DNA of 35,160 nt, taken from Mesorhizobium sp. 61-13. GTDB taxonomy: Bacteria; Pseudomonadota; Alphaproteobacteria; Rhizobiales; Rhizobiaceae. The notes beneath the pieces were generated by a model, which saw only the letters and a program-made list of their open reading frames with translations, was not told where the DNA came from and searched no databases. A program made the translations under genes and the position numbers. The stretch is from assembly GCA_001897075.1 (NCBI GenBank), contig MKRZ01000182.1, positions 1 to 35,160 of the forward strand, in the 5' to 3' direction. Shown piece by piece: positions 25,386 to 33,702 of the stretch; the first letter of the stretch is position 1, and every line of letters starts with the position of its first letter.

Positions 25386-28300
25386 CTACGCAGCTCTTTT
25401 TAGGAGGTCTATGCCGATGACCGTGATCTCATCTACGTTCGGAAACTCCTGCGCAATTTCTTCCCAACGATTCTGAAGCGCTGCAATCAGGCCTTCAAAA
25501 TCAACCCGGTTGGCTCCACCCGGTACATCCCACCCAGCCTTTTCGCCCGTGCGTACCAGAACGAAAACGCCGCGTGCCGACCTGTTGTCGCGTAAATAGT
25601 CGCCACAGAGCTGGTTCTCCAACCGCTCGAAAAGTTCAGGGCCAGTCCACTTGTCGGCCAGCTTCAACTCGGCCGGTACGGGTGCATCAAATCCCATCCC
25701 GTGGAACCTGATGTCAGGCTTCTTGGCATCTGCAAACTCCTCCTCTTGCGGGACGGAATAGCGAGCGGACGCCTTCTCACGAAGCTCACGCCCGATATAT
25801 TTCCGCATATCGGTTTCTAGCGTCGCACCTGCTTTAAGTATTGTAGCGATGCTACTGTCTCCGTTCTCAAGATCATCTTTCAAATCGAGGAACCGCATCA
25901 CCGCAAGCTCCGCCAGCTCTCGATGATTGGCCGGCGTTCGTTCCAGCTTGTCATGGAAGTCGCGGACCTGTGCAGGCATCCACGGCGCGATATCCGAGTC
26001 CTGCTCGGCCTTCACCTTTGCCAAGTGGGCGAACCATGGACGGGATTCCACCTCCGGGTGGGATCGCGATATTTCTTGCAGGGCCAGGAAGGCTTCCTTA
26101 CCAGGAATCTTGTTCAGCAGATCAAATAGTCCGTTCCTTGAATCCTGCGCCTTGTCGCGCAAACCTGGCGAATAAACCCCCGTGCCGGCGCGATCGATGT
26201 CCTCGCTTCGCCGGATATAACCATGCATCAGCAGATAGAGGGTCTTCAAATGTCGAGGTGTTTGATATCTGGCCCTGGTGCTGGCCGCGCTTCTGCGGCC
26301 GCCCCATAGGTTTGTTACAAAGCTCATCGCGAATTCTGTTCGCGCCTCGCCCTGAGGCAATTCTTCAGAATGGGCTGCAAGGTCGGGAACTGCGGCTTCA
26401 GGATCGACACCTACCCAGACGGCGTACCAGTGAGCCACATGCTGCGGGGTGTGTACCGACCGGACTTTTTGCCACGCGAGCGCGGCTATTTCCTCGTCGG
26501 ACAGTGCCGATCCCTGCAAAATCTTGAGGAGCTTTTCCAACGTGGCTGCGTTCGCAGGCTCGGATTCCTTCAGCAGATTTGCGATGTGCGGGCCGAGAGT
26601 GGCCCAGCTCCATTCACCGGACCAGCTAACGTCACTGAGGACGTAATTATCCTCCTTCTCAGGTGTCGCTTTCGAAAGCTCGAAGCCAATCTCCTGAAGA
26701 AGGAAATCTTTGACGGTGCTCGTATGCGCCTCGAAGAGCTTGGGAAACCAGGTTGGGAAACCGTTCAATTCAAACGAGGCATATCGGCAGGCGAGTTCGA
26801 TGTCTGCTTCGCTGAGGCTTTGCGCCCAATTTGGTGTCTCCTGCGCTTCGATTTCGAGTCCGGCCAAGCCCAGAATTACCGACATTGGTGTCGAGTTTTC
26901 TGGTGCGCCTTCCGAACGAATAGTCGGTCTCTCACGCCGCCAATAAGCAACAATTCCGTCACGGAACGCTTGCGCGATATCCTTGCCAAACTCGGCTTCC
27001 AAGTTTCTCCAGTTGCCATGGGTCCACCGACCAGAGCGATCACTATCGCGGCGCATCCGGTCGTGAAGGTAGGTTAGGCCGTTGAAGACATAGCCAGGTT
27101 TGGTCAGACTTGGGTCGCGCAATTTGTCGAGATTTTCGCTCAGATACTTTTTTGAGTCTGCGAGATTCTTTTCCTCTTTTCGCTTTCTTTCCTCGGAGCG
27201 TCTCTTCCATTGCGCTTCCTGGCGTTTCCAGGCGCGGGCGTCTTTTCCTTGTGCCGGTGGATTGAGGAACTTGTCCAACTCATCCGACAACTCCGTGTTG
27301 CCGGAGACGAGTCGCTTGAGCCTTTCACGCCACAAACGCGGCCGGTCGTTCGTGATGTAGAGTCTAAAAGCCAACGACAGCGCGACAAGCTTGTCGTCTT
27401 GGAAGGGCTGAGTTGCAATTTGCTCGGAGACATAGTCGAAATCCTCCGCGCCAAAGCGCCAGAACGGCTCCACGACAAAAACCGGCCAGAAATCGGTAAG
27501 CCGTTCGTTGCGCTTTTCGTCTCGCCGTTCTCTCGCAAGGTTAATCTCATACCAAAACAAGGCCCTATTCAGTTCCGGCCACTCTGGCACAAGGGTCGAG
27601 AACTTCGTTTTCGCATTGTTGAGTTCGCTGTCGAGATAGTGACGTCCCATTCCGAACTTATCGAGGACCGCCAGCACGGCAGGTTGCAGTGACGCTGAAT
27701 GGCGGGCCTCGATGAGACGCTCGGCTGCCTGGGATGCGGGCGTCATCAGCCAAGTAAATTTCTGCGATATCTCGCAAAAACGCCTCTCGATAACTGGCGG
27801 CGTGTTGAGCAGTTGATCAAAGCCGACAAGCAACTCGGACAGTTGATCGAGACCGGCGGCCTGAACGAAGGTGCTCACAGCGTCGGAAAGGCGATCGACG
27901 CTGTACCGCTCTTTCTCTTCCGTTTTGCCCAAGCACTCAAGCAGCCACTTGATCGTGTCCGGTGTCGGAGCGGTTTCCTTCGTCAACTCGGCAAGCCAGT
28001 CGCGATCCAGTTCTGCCGCTTCTGCGAGAAAACTGTTGCGGATGTCTTCTTGATCCTGCTCGGACCCAACTGCCCGAACTGCTCTAAACGCGGCAATGCG
28101 CGTGTACTGTGAAACGGAAGGTGAAAGCGCGATCTGCTTTGCCTCGGGCAATGCACCGGAGAGCTGGCCCAGCCAGACCATTCGGAGCAGAAAAGCCTTC
28201 AGCTCTTCATCGGTCGCATACTTAGCTAGAAGGCTGCGCACATCGTCGGTCAGATCGGGATTGGAGAAGCGTTGTACAGCCGCATAGTCGGTCATCGAGC

Positions 28301-29720
28301 GGCCGGATGTTCCGCTCGCCAGTTGTTCGCAGACTTCATGGAGAATGAGCCTTCGCGTCTCGAACGGTAGCTGGCTCGGATCGCCCCCTTCAAAAACAAC
28401 CTCAGGGGCAACTTTTCGCAACCTCTCTCGAATCTTGGGATCGAGAATAGCCAGCCAAGGTAAGATCGGACGGAGCGTGGGGACGATGATGTCCAGCCCG
28501 TACTGATTGGTGAAGAAGAGGGCTTCGATCTTTCGTCTCAAGGTTTCTCGGCTCAACAACTCAGCGAACCATTCGGCCGCGAGATACTCGCGGACGGAGC
28601 GATGATGGAAGCGCACAGTTCCATAGATTGCTTCGTCAAATATCGGGCGGGACAGCAGCGTTGAGCGTTCTCTGTCGTCCCAGTCAGGAAGCACGTCGTG
28701 GAGAGCGATGCCTTTCGAATTTTCGGCTCCATCCGGAACTCGAATAGTCGAATCTTGCGCCAAGGTGGTCGCTGCGGCTATCAACCTTGCTCCTTGCAGA
28801 GCCTTTTGGGGAGCTAGCGGGTATACATCGATGCGCTCCTGATCTCTTTCCCGGAGACGCCGCGATATGTTGTTGCGCATGATTTCTAGGCGGCTTCCGA
28901 TGCGGCCCTGATCAAGCCAGAATTCCGTCAGTTCCATCAAATCCTGTGGTCTTGACGTGAAGGACCATGCATCGGCGCGCTCGATGGCCTCAATGAAGGC
29001 TTTAGTGTCATTGATGCCACGGGCACTAGAAAATGCCTCGATTTGAGTACGAGACAGGTCGTCCAACGTGACGATCTTAAAGACGGGCTTGGACTTTTCT
29101 GCCGGCCTATCCGAAGTCTCAACAGCGCTCTCGATCATGTCGTCGATGTCGGAAGTCTCGTCTTCCTTCGCCGTCGTCGTGGCGGGCGTGAAAGGCAGAT
29201 GAGCGACGCAAAGCGCAAGATCGGTTTTGGGGCGCCACGCATTGGTGCGTCCGGTGACAACAATGTGCGAGCGATCCTTCGCCGTTGCGATCCGTCTTCC
29301 CAGCTTCTTAATTGCGAGCGCGAAGTCTCCCGGATTGCGCAAGCGCGCCTCATCGACCGAGTCCAGCAGAAGCCAGCCCTCATCATTCGATGCCAGCCAC
29401 GTCTCGAACTCTTCGAAAGTACCGACCTCAAATCCGTCCTCGAAATCATTAGGTACATGTTCGAGGCGGATAAAAAACGCGAACTTGCCTTGGGTACGGA
29501 GATCGAGGGCGATATTCCGAATTTCAGCAGTTTTACCTGAACCGGCTTCCGACAGGATAATGACGCGGTACCGCTCAATCAGGTCCGACCAAGAAAGCCG
29601 CTCACCGACATGGAACGCATGACTCAGGTCGAGCTCATCGTCCTCGTTGGCGTACTTGGACAGCTCGTGAAAAGTGCGGTTCAGCTCTATAAATTGATAC
29701 TCGGAGTCGCTTTCGATCAT
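25386..29720 (-). CDS. Giant STAND/NACHT-like P-loop NTPase with C-terminal PD-(D/E)XK nuclease-like segment
   Basis: This is a 1444-residue multidomain protein. A P-loop NTPase domain lies near the N-terminus: Walker A SEAGSGKT at residues 57-64, Walker B LLLDSVDEA at 117-125, and the sensor-like VVTGRTNAW near 155. This order fits the STAND/NACHT class of signalling ATPases. A long helical region follows, with a very charged coiled-coil-like segment (RRSEERKRKEEKN) after residue 800. Near the C-terminus, KPDIRF (Asp1336), PAELKLA (Glu1351-x-Lys1353) and ENQLCGDYL (Gln1370) match a PD-(D/E)XK nuclease core. There is no N-terminal effector, unlike most Avs proteins. It heads the operon NTPase-DUF3800-protease. 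Sensing an invader and then cutting nucleic acid or switching on the protease is a plausible role, but is inference. Confidence 0.85.
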   Translation of the reverse strand: MIESDSEYQFIELNRTFHELSKYANEDDELDLSHAFHVGERLSWSDLIERYRVIILSEAGSGKTAEIRNIALDLRTQGKFAFFIRLEHVPNDFEDGFEVGTFEEFETWLASNDEGWLLLDSVDEARLRNPGDFALAIKKLGRRIATAKDRSHIVVTGRTNAWRPKTDLALCVAHLPFTPATTTAKEDETSDIDDMIESAVETSDRPAEKSKPVFKIVTLDDLSRTQIEAFSSARGINDTKAFIEAIERADAWSFTSRPQDLMELTEFWLDQGRIGSRLEIMRNNISRRLRERDQERIDVYPLAPQKALQGARLIAAATTLAQDSTIRVPDGAENSKGIALHDVLPDWDDRERSTLLSRPIFDEAIYGTVRFHHRSVREYLAAEWFAELLSRETLRRKIEALFFTNQYGLDIIVPTLRPILPWLAILDPKIRERLRKVAPEVVFEGGDPSQLPFETRRLILHEVCEQLASGTSGRSMTDYAAVQRFSNPDLTDDVRSLLAKYATDEELKAFLLRMVWLGQLSGALPEAKQIALSPSVSQYTRIAAFRAVRAVGSEQDQEDIRNSFLAEAAELDRDWLAELTKETAPTPDTIKWLLECLGKTEEKERYSVDRLSDAVSTFVQAAGLDQLSELLVGFDQLLNTPPVIERRFCEISQKFTWLMTPASQAAERLIEARHSASLQPAVLAVLDKFGMGRHYLDSELNNAKTKFSTLVPEWPELNRALFWYEINLARERRDEKRNERLTDFWPVFVVEPFWRFGAEDFDYVSEQIATQPFQDDKLVALSLAFRLYITNDRPRLWRERLKRLVSGNTELSDELDKFLNPPAQGKDARAWKRQEAQWKRRSEERKRKEEKNLADSKKYLSENLDKLRDPSLTKPGYVFNGLTYLHDRMRRDSDRSGRWTHGNWRNLEAEFGKDIAQAFRDGIVAYWRRERPTIRSEGAPENSTPMSVILGLAGLEIEAQETPNWAQSLSEADIELACRYASFELNGFPTWFPKLFEAHTSTVKDFLLQEIGFELSKATPEKEDNYVLSDVSWSGEWSWATLGPHIANLLKESEPANAATLEKLLKILQGSALSDEEIAALAWQKVRSVHTPQHVAHWYAVWVGVDPEAAVPDLAAHSEELPQGEARTEFAMSFVTNLWGGRRSAASTRARYQTPRHLKTLYLLMHGYIRRSEDIDRAGTGVYSPGLRDKAQDSRNGLFDLLNKIPGKEAFLALQEISRSHPEVESRPWFAHLAKVKAEQDSDIAPWMPAQVRDFHDKLERTPANHRELAELAVMRFLDLKDDLENGDSSIATILKAGATLETDMRKYIGRELREKASARYSVPQEEEFADAKKPDIRFHGMGFDAPVPAELKLADKWTGPELFERLENQLCGDYLRDNRSARGVFVLVRTGEKAGWDVPGGANRVDFEGLIAALQNRWEEIAQEFPNVDEITVIGIDLLKRAA

Positions 29721-30221
29721 CTTATTCCATTGGAAATGCGGGGTGACATCTTGCTATCATGCGCAAGGGAACAAGAGAAGAACAACCGAGCAGCACGATG
29801 CTTCTCATGCCGCTGAACCGGCCTGTCAGCGGAATCCGATAGGCCGCCCCAAAATGTTAACGTCGGAGGCAGGATAGGCGATAGGGAAAGCGGCCATCCT
29901 CAATGTAGGCAATCACCCTCGCGTACGTGCCGTCTCTCTCGCCAACGTCATGATGAGCGACAGGCCGTGAGGCCATCAGCTAAGCGCCCCTGAAGAGGCG
30001 TCGAAGCTTCACCCTTACGCTCGGAATGTCATCTTTGCCTGATCAGGGTATGAAAGCTGTCAGTCCGCTGTCGGCCCCAAAGGCGACATTGCGCGAACCA
30101 TTCGGTCGGGTAGACTTGAGCGCCATATCAAAGCCCTCCAAGAAACTCCTCAAGCAGCCACAAACAACTGGACTTCTTCGCCACGGCAAGCGTGTGTGTC
30201 GCGACCTTTGCGGAGCGCGAC
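29721..30221. other. 501-bp divergent intergenic region
   Basis: This holds the promoter of the minus-strand NTPase operon and that of the plus-strand recombinase module. ORFs drawn by the track (30026-30277 plus, 30043-30426 minus) have no domain-like sequence. No repeat or hairpin of note was seen. A GGAA precedes the NTPase ATG. Confidence 0.4.
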
Positions 30222-30467
30222 ATGGGGAAACGATCAGAAAGAGATTATGCTCGACGAGAAGAGGAGGGGTTGCTTGATCAGCTTGATCGAATGGAACCAG
30301 ATCTAAGGTTGTTGGAGGGTACGGTGTCTGTGCTACGGGCATTGTCCGAAACGAGCGATGGCGTAGAGCCAGTAGCTTTGGAAGCGATAGCTCATTTGGC
30401 GGGCGAAAGCCTCGAACGGGTCGCATTGCGGTGGCGCGAGTCGTGCAATGTCTTACGTGAGCGGTGA
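30222..30467 (+). CDS. Small protein of unknown function
   Basis: I do not recognise a domain. The 81 residues are highly charged and helical (MGKRSERDYARREEEGLLDQL), followed by a leucine/valine pattern. The track uses an earlier GTG (30192), but the ATG at 30222 has GGAG 6 bases upstream. It lies at the entrance of the DUF3489-DUF2924-recombinase cassette, on the same strand, about 260 bp away, and may belong to that mobile module. It could be a DNA-binding accessory protein; this is a guess. Confidence 0.6.
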   Translation: MGKRSERDYARREEEGLLDQLDRMEPDLRLLEGTVSVLRALSETSDGVEPVALEAIAHLAGESLERVALRWRESCNVLRER

Positions 30468-30652
30468 AGGCTTGTGGCTAAGTCTACCCATCGTAGGGTC
30501 CAATTTCACATGGAGGCCTGTCAACCATTACCTCCATTTATACGCCACTGACTAAATCCCAACTGCATGGTGGACTTCCGCCGCAACGCAAGCATTCGTT
30601 GTCTCATGACGCGAGCAGATAGATAGCCGGCGTCGAGGTGCAAATTCTCTCT

Positions 30653-30670
30653 GCCCGCCCTTGTGCGGGC
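30653..30670 (+). promoter_or_regulatory. GC-rich hairpin upstream of the DUF3489 gene
   Basis: GCCCGC and GCGGGC form a 6-bp perfect stem around a 6-base loop, 60 bp before the DUF3489 start. No T-run follows. It may be a leader hairpin or operator. Confidence 0.35.
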
Positions 30671-30729
30671 TTGGGTCAGTGCAAGCGCTGGATTGTCCAA
30701 CGCATCACTTTGCATTGATGGAGAGCACC

Positions 30730-31146
30730 ATGACCCAAACCATAGGCACGACAGCTATACCGGCACCCAACCCTGCCGTTGGACGCATCACATCAAGGAA
30801 CACGGCTCCCGCGTCGCCGACCGCTGATAGGACGCTTCCCATCCATGGCCCGAAGGCATCGTCCAAGAAGACCAAGCCCACTCAGTTGAAGCAGTCAGGA
30901 CGACATAAGGAGACCGGTGGTCGGGATCAGATTTCTAAAGTCAACATCGTCCTGAAGAAGCTTCAATTGGTTCGTGGCGTGACAATCGCGCAGATGGTGG
31001 AGGCGACAGGATGGCAGACACATTCGGTGCGTGGCTTCCTATCAGCGGTGGTGCGCAAGAAGCTCGGGCTCGATCTGGTGAGCGAGATCGGCAAGGACGG
31101 ACTACGTCGCTATCGCATTATCGAGCGAGACAGCGAGACAGCGTGA
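30730..31146 (+). CDS. DUF3489 domain protein
   Basis: The C-terminal half (KVNIVLKKLQLVRGVTIAQMVEATGWQTHSVRGFLSAVVRKKLGL) is the DUF3489 winged-helix-like domain, which probably binds DNA. The N-terminal half is a disordered Thr/Pro/Lys-rich arm. The start at 30730 has GGAG 6 bases upstream; the track start at 30661 and an ATG at 30718 are less likely. Its 138 residues are typical. Its stop overlaps a possible GTG start of the DUF2924 gene (GTGA), showing coupling. The trio DUF3489, DUF2924 and recombinase recurs in alphaproteobacterial genomes; a recombination accessory role is inferred. Confidence 0.85.
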   Translation: MTQTIGTTAIPAPNPAVGRITSRNTAPASPTADRTLPIHGPKASSKKTKPTQLKQSGRHKETGGRDQISKVNIVLKKLQLVRGVTIAQMVEATGWQTHSVRGFLSAVVRKKLGLDLVSEIGKDGLRRYRIIERDSETA

Positions 31147-31151
31147 GTGAC

Positions 31152-31625
31152 ATGCGCGGTACGCTCGATGTTGATGCCGAGGTTGCAGCGTTGAACGACC
31201 TTTCACGAGACGATCTCGCTCATCGGTGGCGGAAAGTTTATGGCTATCCGCCACCGAAGGGGGTGCGCCGGGACTTTCTGCTGCGCGCCGCCGCGTGGCA
31301 CCTTCAGGTGAAGCGTGTAGGCGGATTGTCGCCAGATGCGCGCAGGCTGCTGCGCCCTGCAATAATCAACGCCAAGAAGCAGCTGGTCGTGACGGAATCT
31401 GGCGGCGGTATCAGGGAGGCCGATATCCGGGTTGAGGAAGTCAAGCCTCGCAAGCGGCTTTCGCCGGGCATGCGACTGATCCGCGAGTGGAATGGCCGCA
31501 GCCATGTTGTCGATGTGCTGGAAGAGGGTTTTGCCTTTGAAGGCAGGTTGCACAAATCGCTGACCGCGATCGCGCAGCAGATCACAGGCACGCACTGGTC
31601 CGGGCCGAGGTTCTTCGGACTATGA
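31152..31625 (+). CDS. DUF2924 domain protein
   Basis: The sequence matches DUF2924: LDVDAEVAALNDLSRDDLAHRWRKVYG at the start, the middle LRPAIINAKK, and the ending FAFEGRLHKSLTAIAQQITGTHWSGPRFFGL, where the last phrase is the family trademark. Its 157 residues are normal. A GTG at 31143 overlapping the previous stop is an alternative start. It overlaps the recombinase by 4 bp (ATGA). The C-terminal part resembles a small DNA-binding fold found near phage and recombinase genes. The function is unknown; a partner of the recombinase is likely. Confidence 0.88.
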   Translation: MRGTLDVDAEVAALNDLSRDDLAHRWRKVYGYPPPKGVRRDFLLRAAAWHLQVKRVGGLSPDARRLLRPAIINAKKQLVVTESGGGIREADIRVEEVKPRKRLSPGMRLIREWNGRSHVVDVLEEGFAFEGRLHKSLTAIAQQITGTHWSGPRFFGL

Positions 31626-33325
31626 GCGCGCTACAGAAGAAGCTACGTTGTGCGGTCTATACCCGCAAATCGACCGAAGAAGGCCTCGACCAGGAGTTCA
31701 ACTCGCTCGATGCCCAACGCGAGGCATGTGTCTCATTCATCGCCTCGCAGGTTGGGCTGGGTTGGCGTGTCGTAGCAGACCCCTACGATGATGGCGGCAT
31801 CTCCGGCGGCACCATGGAGCGTCCAGCGCTGAAGCGACTGTTGCAGGACGTTCGCGACAGAAAGATTGATGTGGTGGTGGTCTATAAGATCGACCGCCTC
31901 ACCCGCTCTCTGATGGACTTTTCCAAGATTGTCGAGGTCTTCGATGCCAATGACGTATCATTCGTCTCGGTGACGCAGCAGTTCAACACCACCACCTCAA
32001 TGGGCAGGTTGACGCTGAATGTGCTTTTGTCCTTTGCCCAGTTCGAACGCGAGGTCACAGCAGAACGCATCCGGGACAAGATTGCCGCCTCACGCAAGAA
32101 GGGCATGTGGATGGGTGGTTCGGTGCCGTTCGGCTATCAGGCAATCGAGAAGAAGCTGATTATTGACCCAGAAGCCGCCGAGAAGGTTCGATCGATCTTC
32201 AGCCGCTATCTCGAACTCAAATCCGTCTTTCTCCTGCTGGAGGAACTGAACTCTGCTGCCGGCGACGATGACGGGGCGTTAACATCGGGCCCGCACCCAC
32301 AGCAACGAACAATTTACTCGCGCGGCATGCTTTATCACCTGCTCTCAAACCCGGTTTACATTGGCAAGGCCAGACACAGAGGCAAGATTTACGATGGTGA
32401 GCATCAAGCCATCATTGACGACGAGACGCTCGCCTCGGCTCAAGCAATTTTGAAAGCCCAGACTCCTCATCGCAAAAGCAGAAACCGCAGCCAAAGCCAG
32501 CATATTCTGACCGGCCTACTCTTTGATGAAACCGGCGATCGGTTAAGTCCGGTGTTCACCACCAAAGGTGAAAAACGCTTTCGCTATTATGTCTCCCACC
32601 GCCTTGAGACTGGAAGACGAACCGATCCGACAGGATGGCGGCTGCCGGCTGAGGAGCTGGAGCAAACTGTTCTCCATCAACTAGACCTGATCCTTCGCGA
32701 TGAGGTCCGATTGTCAAAATGGGCCAGCGCAGCATCGCCGTCAGTTCGCATCGAAACCGTGATTGCGAAGGCAGCTCAGCTTCGTGAGGCACTAAAGGCA
32801 GCATCCCATGTTGAGTGCGCCAAGATGCTGAAGGCCCTGCTTCGATCGATCTGCATAAGGCCCGGCGAGATGGTGCTGGAGATCAACCTCCACGCTCTGC
32901 TCGAAGCGAGCCATGATACCGACGAAAGACAGCATGACGGGCAGGAACAACAATCGGTGACGATCACCGTACCGTTTACGCTTCGGCGCAGGGGTTTCGA
33001 GTCGAAGATCATTCTGGAAGGGCCTTCCGCCCGCCAACAACGTGACGGTAGCCTTATGGACCTATTGGCCAAGGCTCATGTTTTGCTCGGCATGCTGACC
33101 GATGGTTCCAGTCGGACCATTGCCGATGTCGCAAACACCACCAACATTCATGTTGCCGATGTCAGCCGCATTCTTCCCCTCGCCTTCCTCGCGCCGAAGA
33201 TAACCGATGCCATCTTGCGCGGCCTGCAGCCAGTCGAGCTTACTGCCCGTACCCTGGCACGGGACGATCTTCCAATCCTATGGTCCGATCAGCGCCAGCA
33301 GTTTGCCAACTTGGCCAGAAACTGA
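31622..33325 (+). CDS. Large serine recombinase
   Basis: This is a site-specific recombinase of the large serine family, which cuts and rejoins DNA by a Ser-linked intermediate. The resolvase domain covers about residues 8-155: the nucleophile Ser17 is in VYTRKSTEEG, followed by DDGGISGGTMERPALKRLL, VVVVYKIDRLTRS and FAQFEREVTAERIRDKI. The recombinase domain follows, with GSVPFGYQ near residue 165. The usual zinc-ribbon region (HILTGLLFDETGDRLSPVF) lacks the cysteines. A C-terminal helix-turn-helix-like part lies near residues 490-530. The 567 residues seem full length. It ends about 200 bp from a tRNA-Arg 3' end, suggesting it brought, or could move, the accessory DNA. Which sites it uses cannot be told. 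Confidence 0.93.
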   Translation: MSALQKKLRCAVYTRKSTEEGLDQEFNSLDAQREACVSFIASQVGLGWRVVADPYDDGGISGGTMERPALKRLLQDVRDRKIDVVVVYKIDRLTRSLMDFSKIVEVFDANDVSFVSVTQQFNTTTSMGRLTLNVLLSFAQFEREVTAERIRDKIAASRKKGMWMGGSVPFGYQAIEKKLIIDPEAAEKVRSIFSRYLELKSVFLLLEELNSAAGDDDGALTSGPHPQQRTIYSRGMLYHLLSNPVYIGKARHRGKIYDGEHQAIIDDETLASAQAILKAQTPHRKSRNRSQSQHILTGLLFDETGDRLSPVFTTKGEKRFRYYVSHRLETGRRTDPTGWRLPAEELEQTVLHQLDLILRDEVRLSKWASAASPSVRIETVIAKAAQLREALKAASHVECAKMLKALLRSICIRPGEMVLEINLHALLEASHDTDERQHDGQEQQSVTITVPFTLRRRGFESKIILEGPSARQQRDGSLMDLLAKAHVLLGMLTDGSSRTIADVANTTNIHVADVSRILPLAFLAPKITDAILRGLQPVELTARTLARDDLPILWSDQRQQFANLARN

Positions 33326-33531
33326 GCCGATCCGGGCAAATCTCCAACCATCAACGCTGAAATCTATTGGGCACGCTCTGCGCTCGAAAGAGACGATCCG
33401 GCAATTTTGCCCAGAACCCGGTCCAAAAGACCGTCTCTTGCCCAACAGATTGGTACAACTGTCCACTAAGCGACGGAAATCACAAGGCTTTCTCGCAGCC
33501 GCATAAAAAGTCGCCAAACAGCCTGACTGAG
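33326..33531. other. Spacer between the recombinase and tRNA-Arg
   Basis: This 206-bp spacer is where an attachment site would be expected. It has no convincing gene; no copy of the tRNA 3' end was found elsewhere in the window by eye. Confidence 0.4.
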
Positions 33532-33608
33532 TGGTGATCCCGACAGGAATCGAACCTGTGACCTACAGATTAGGAATCTGCCGCTCTATCCTACTGAGCT
33601 ACGGGACC
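33532..33608 (-). tRNA. tRNA-Arg (anticodon CCU)
   Basis: The minus strand folds as a full cloverleaf: acceptor GGTCCCG with CGGGATC (one G-U pair), D-arm GCTC/GAGC, anticodon stem GCAGA/TCTGT with loop TTCCTAA (anticodon CCT in DNA), and T-arm ACAGG-TTCGATT-CCTGT. The discriminator A is followed by an encoded CCA (33534-33532). Such single-copy tRNA-Arg genes are common insertion sites for genomic islands. The 3' end faces the recombinase. Confidence 0.95.
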
Positions 33609-33702
33609 ACTCGGCCAGACACATAGCGGCTTGCGGCCGCTTCGCCAAGCCGAAGCCGGCCGAAAAATCCGGCCGCCCGCGAAAATGAACGCCAGCCGCG
33701 CC

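Noticed and set aside
26370-27077. 235-residue plus-strand ORF inside the NTPase gene
   Set aside because: Antisense to the long NTPase frame; no domain-like sequence and no ribosome site considered convincing.
33532-33608. Second copy of the tRNA-Arg 3' end as attL/attR
   Set aside because: Scanned by eye for the 3' end sequence elsewhere in the window and found none; the other end may lie outside, or the recombinase may use different sites.
1468-33622. GGCCAGACAC at about 1468 and 33613 as island attachment sites
   Set aside because: A 10-bp match is expected by chance at this scale, and it lies outside the tRNA 3' end rather than overlapping it.
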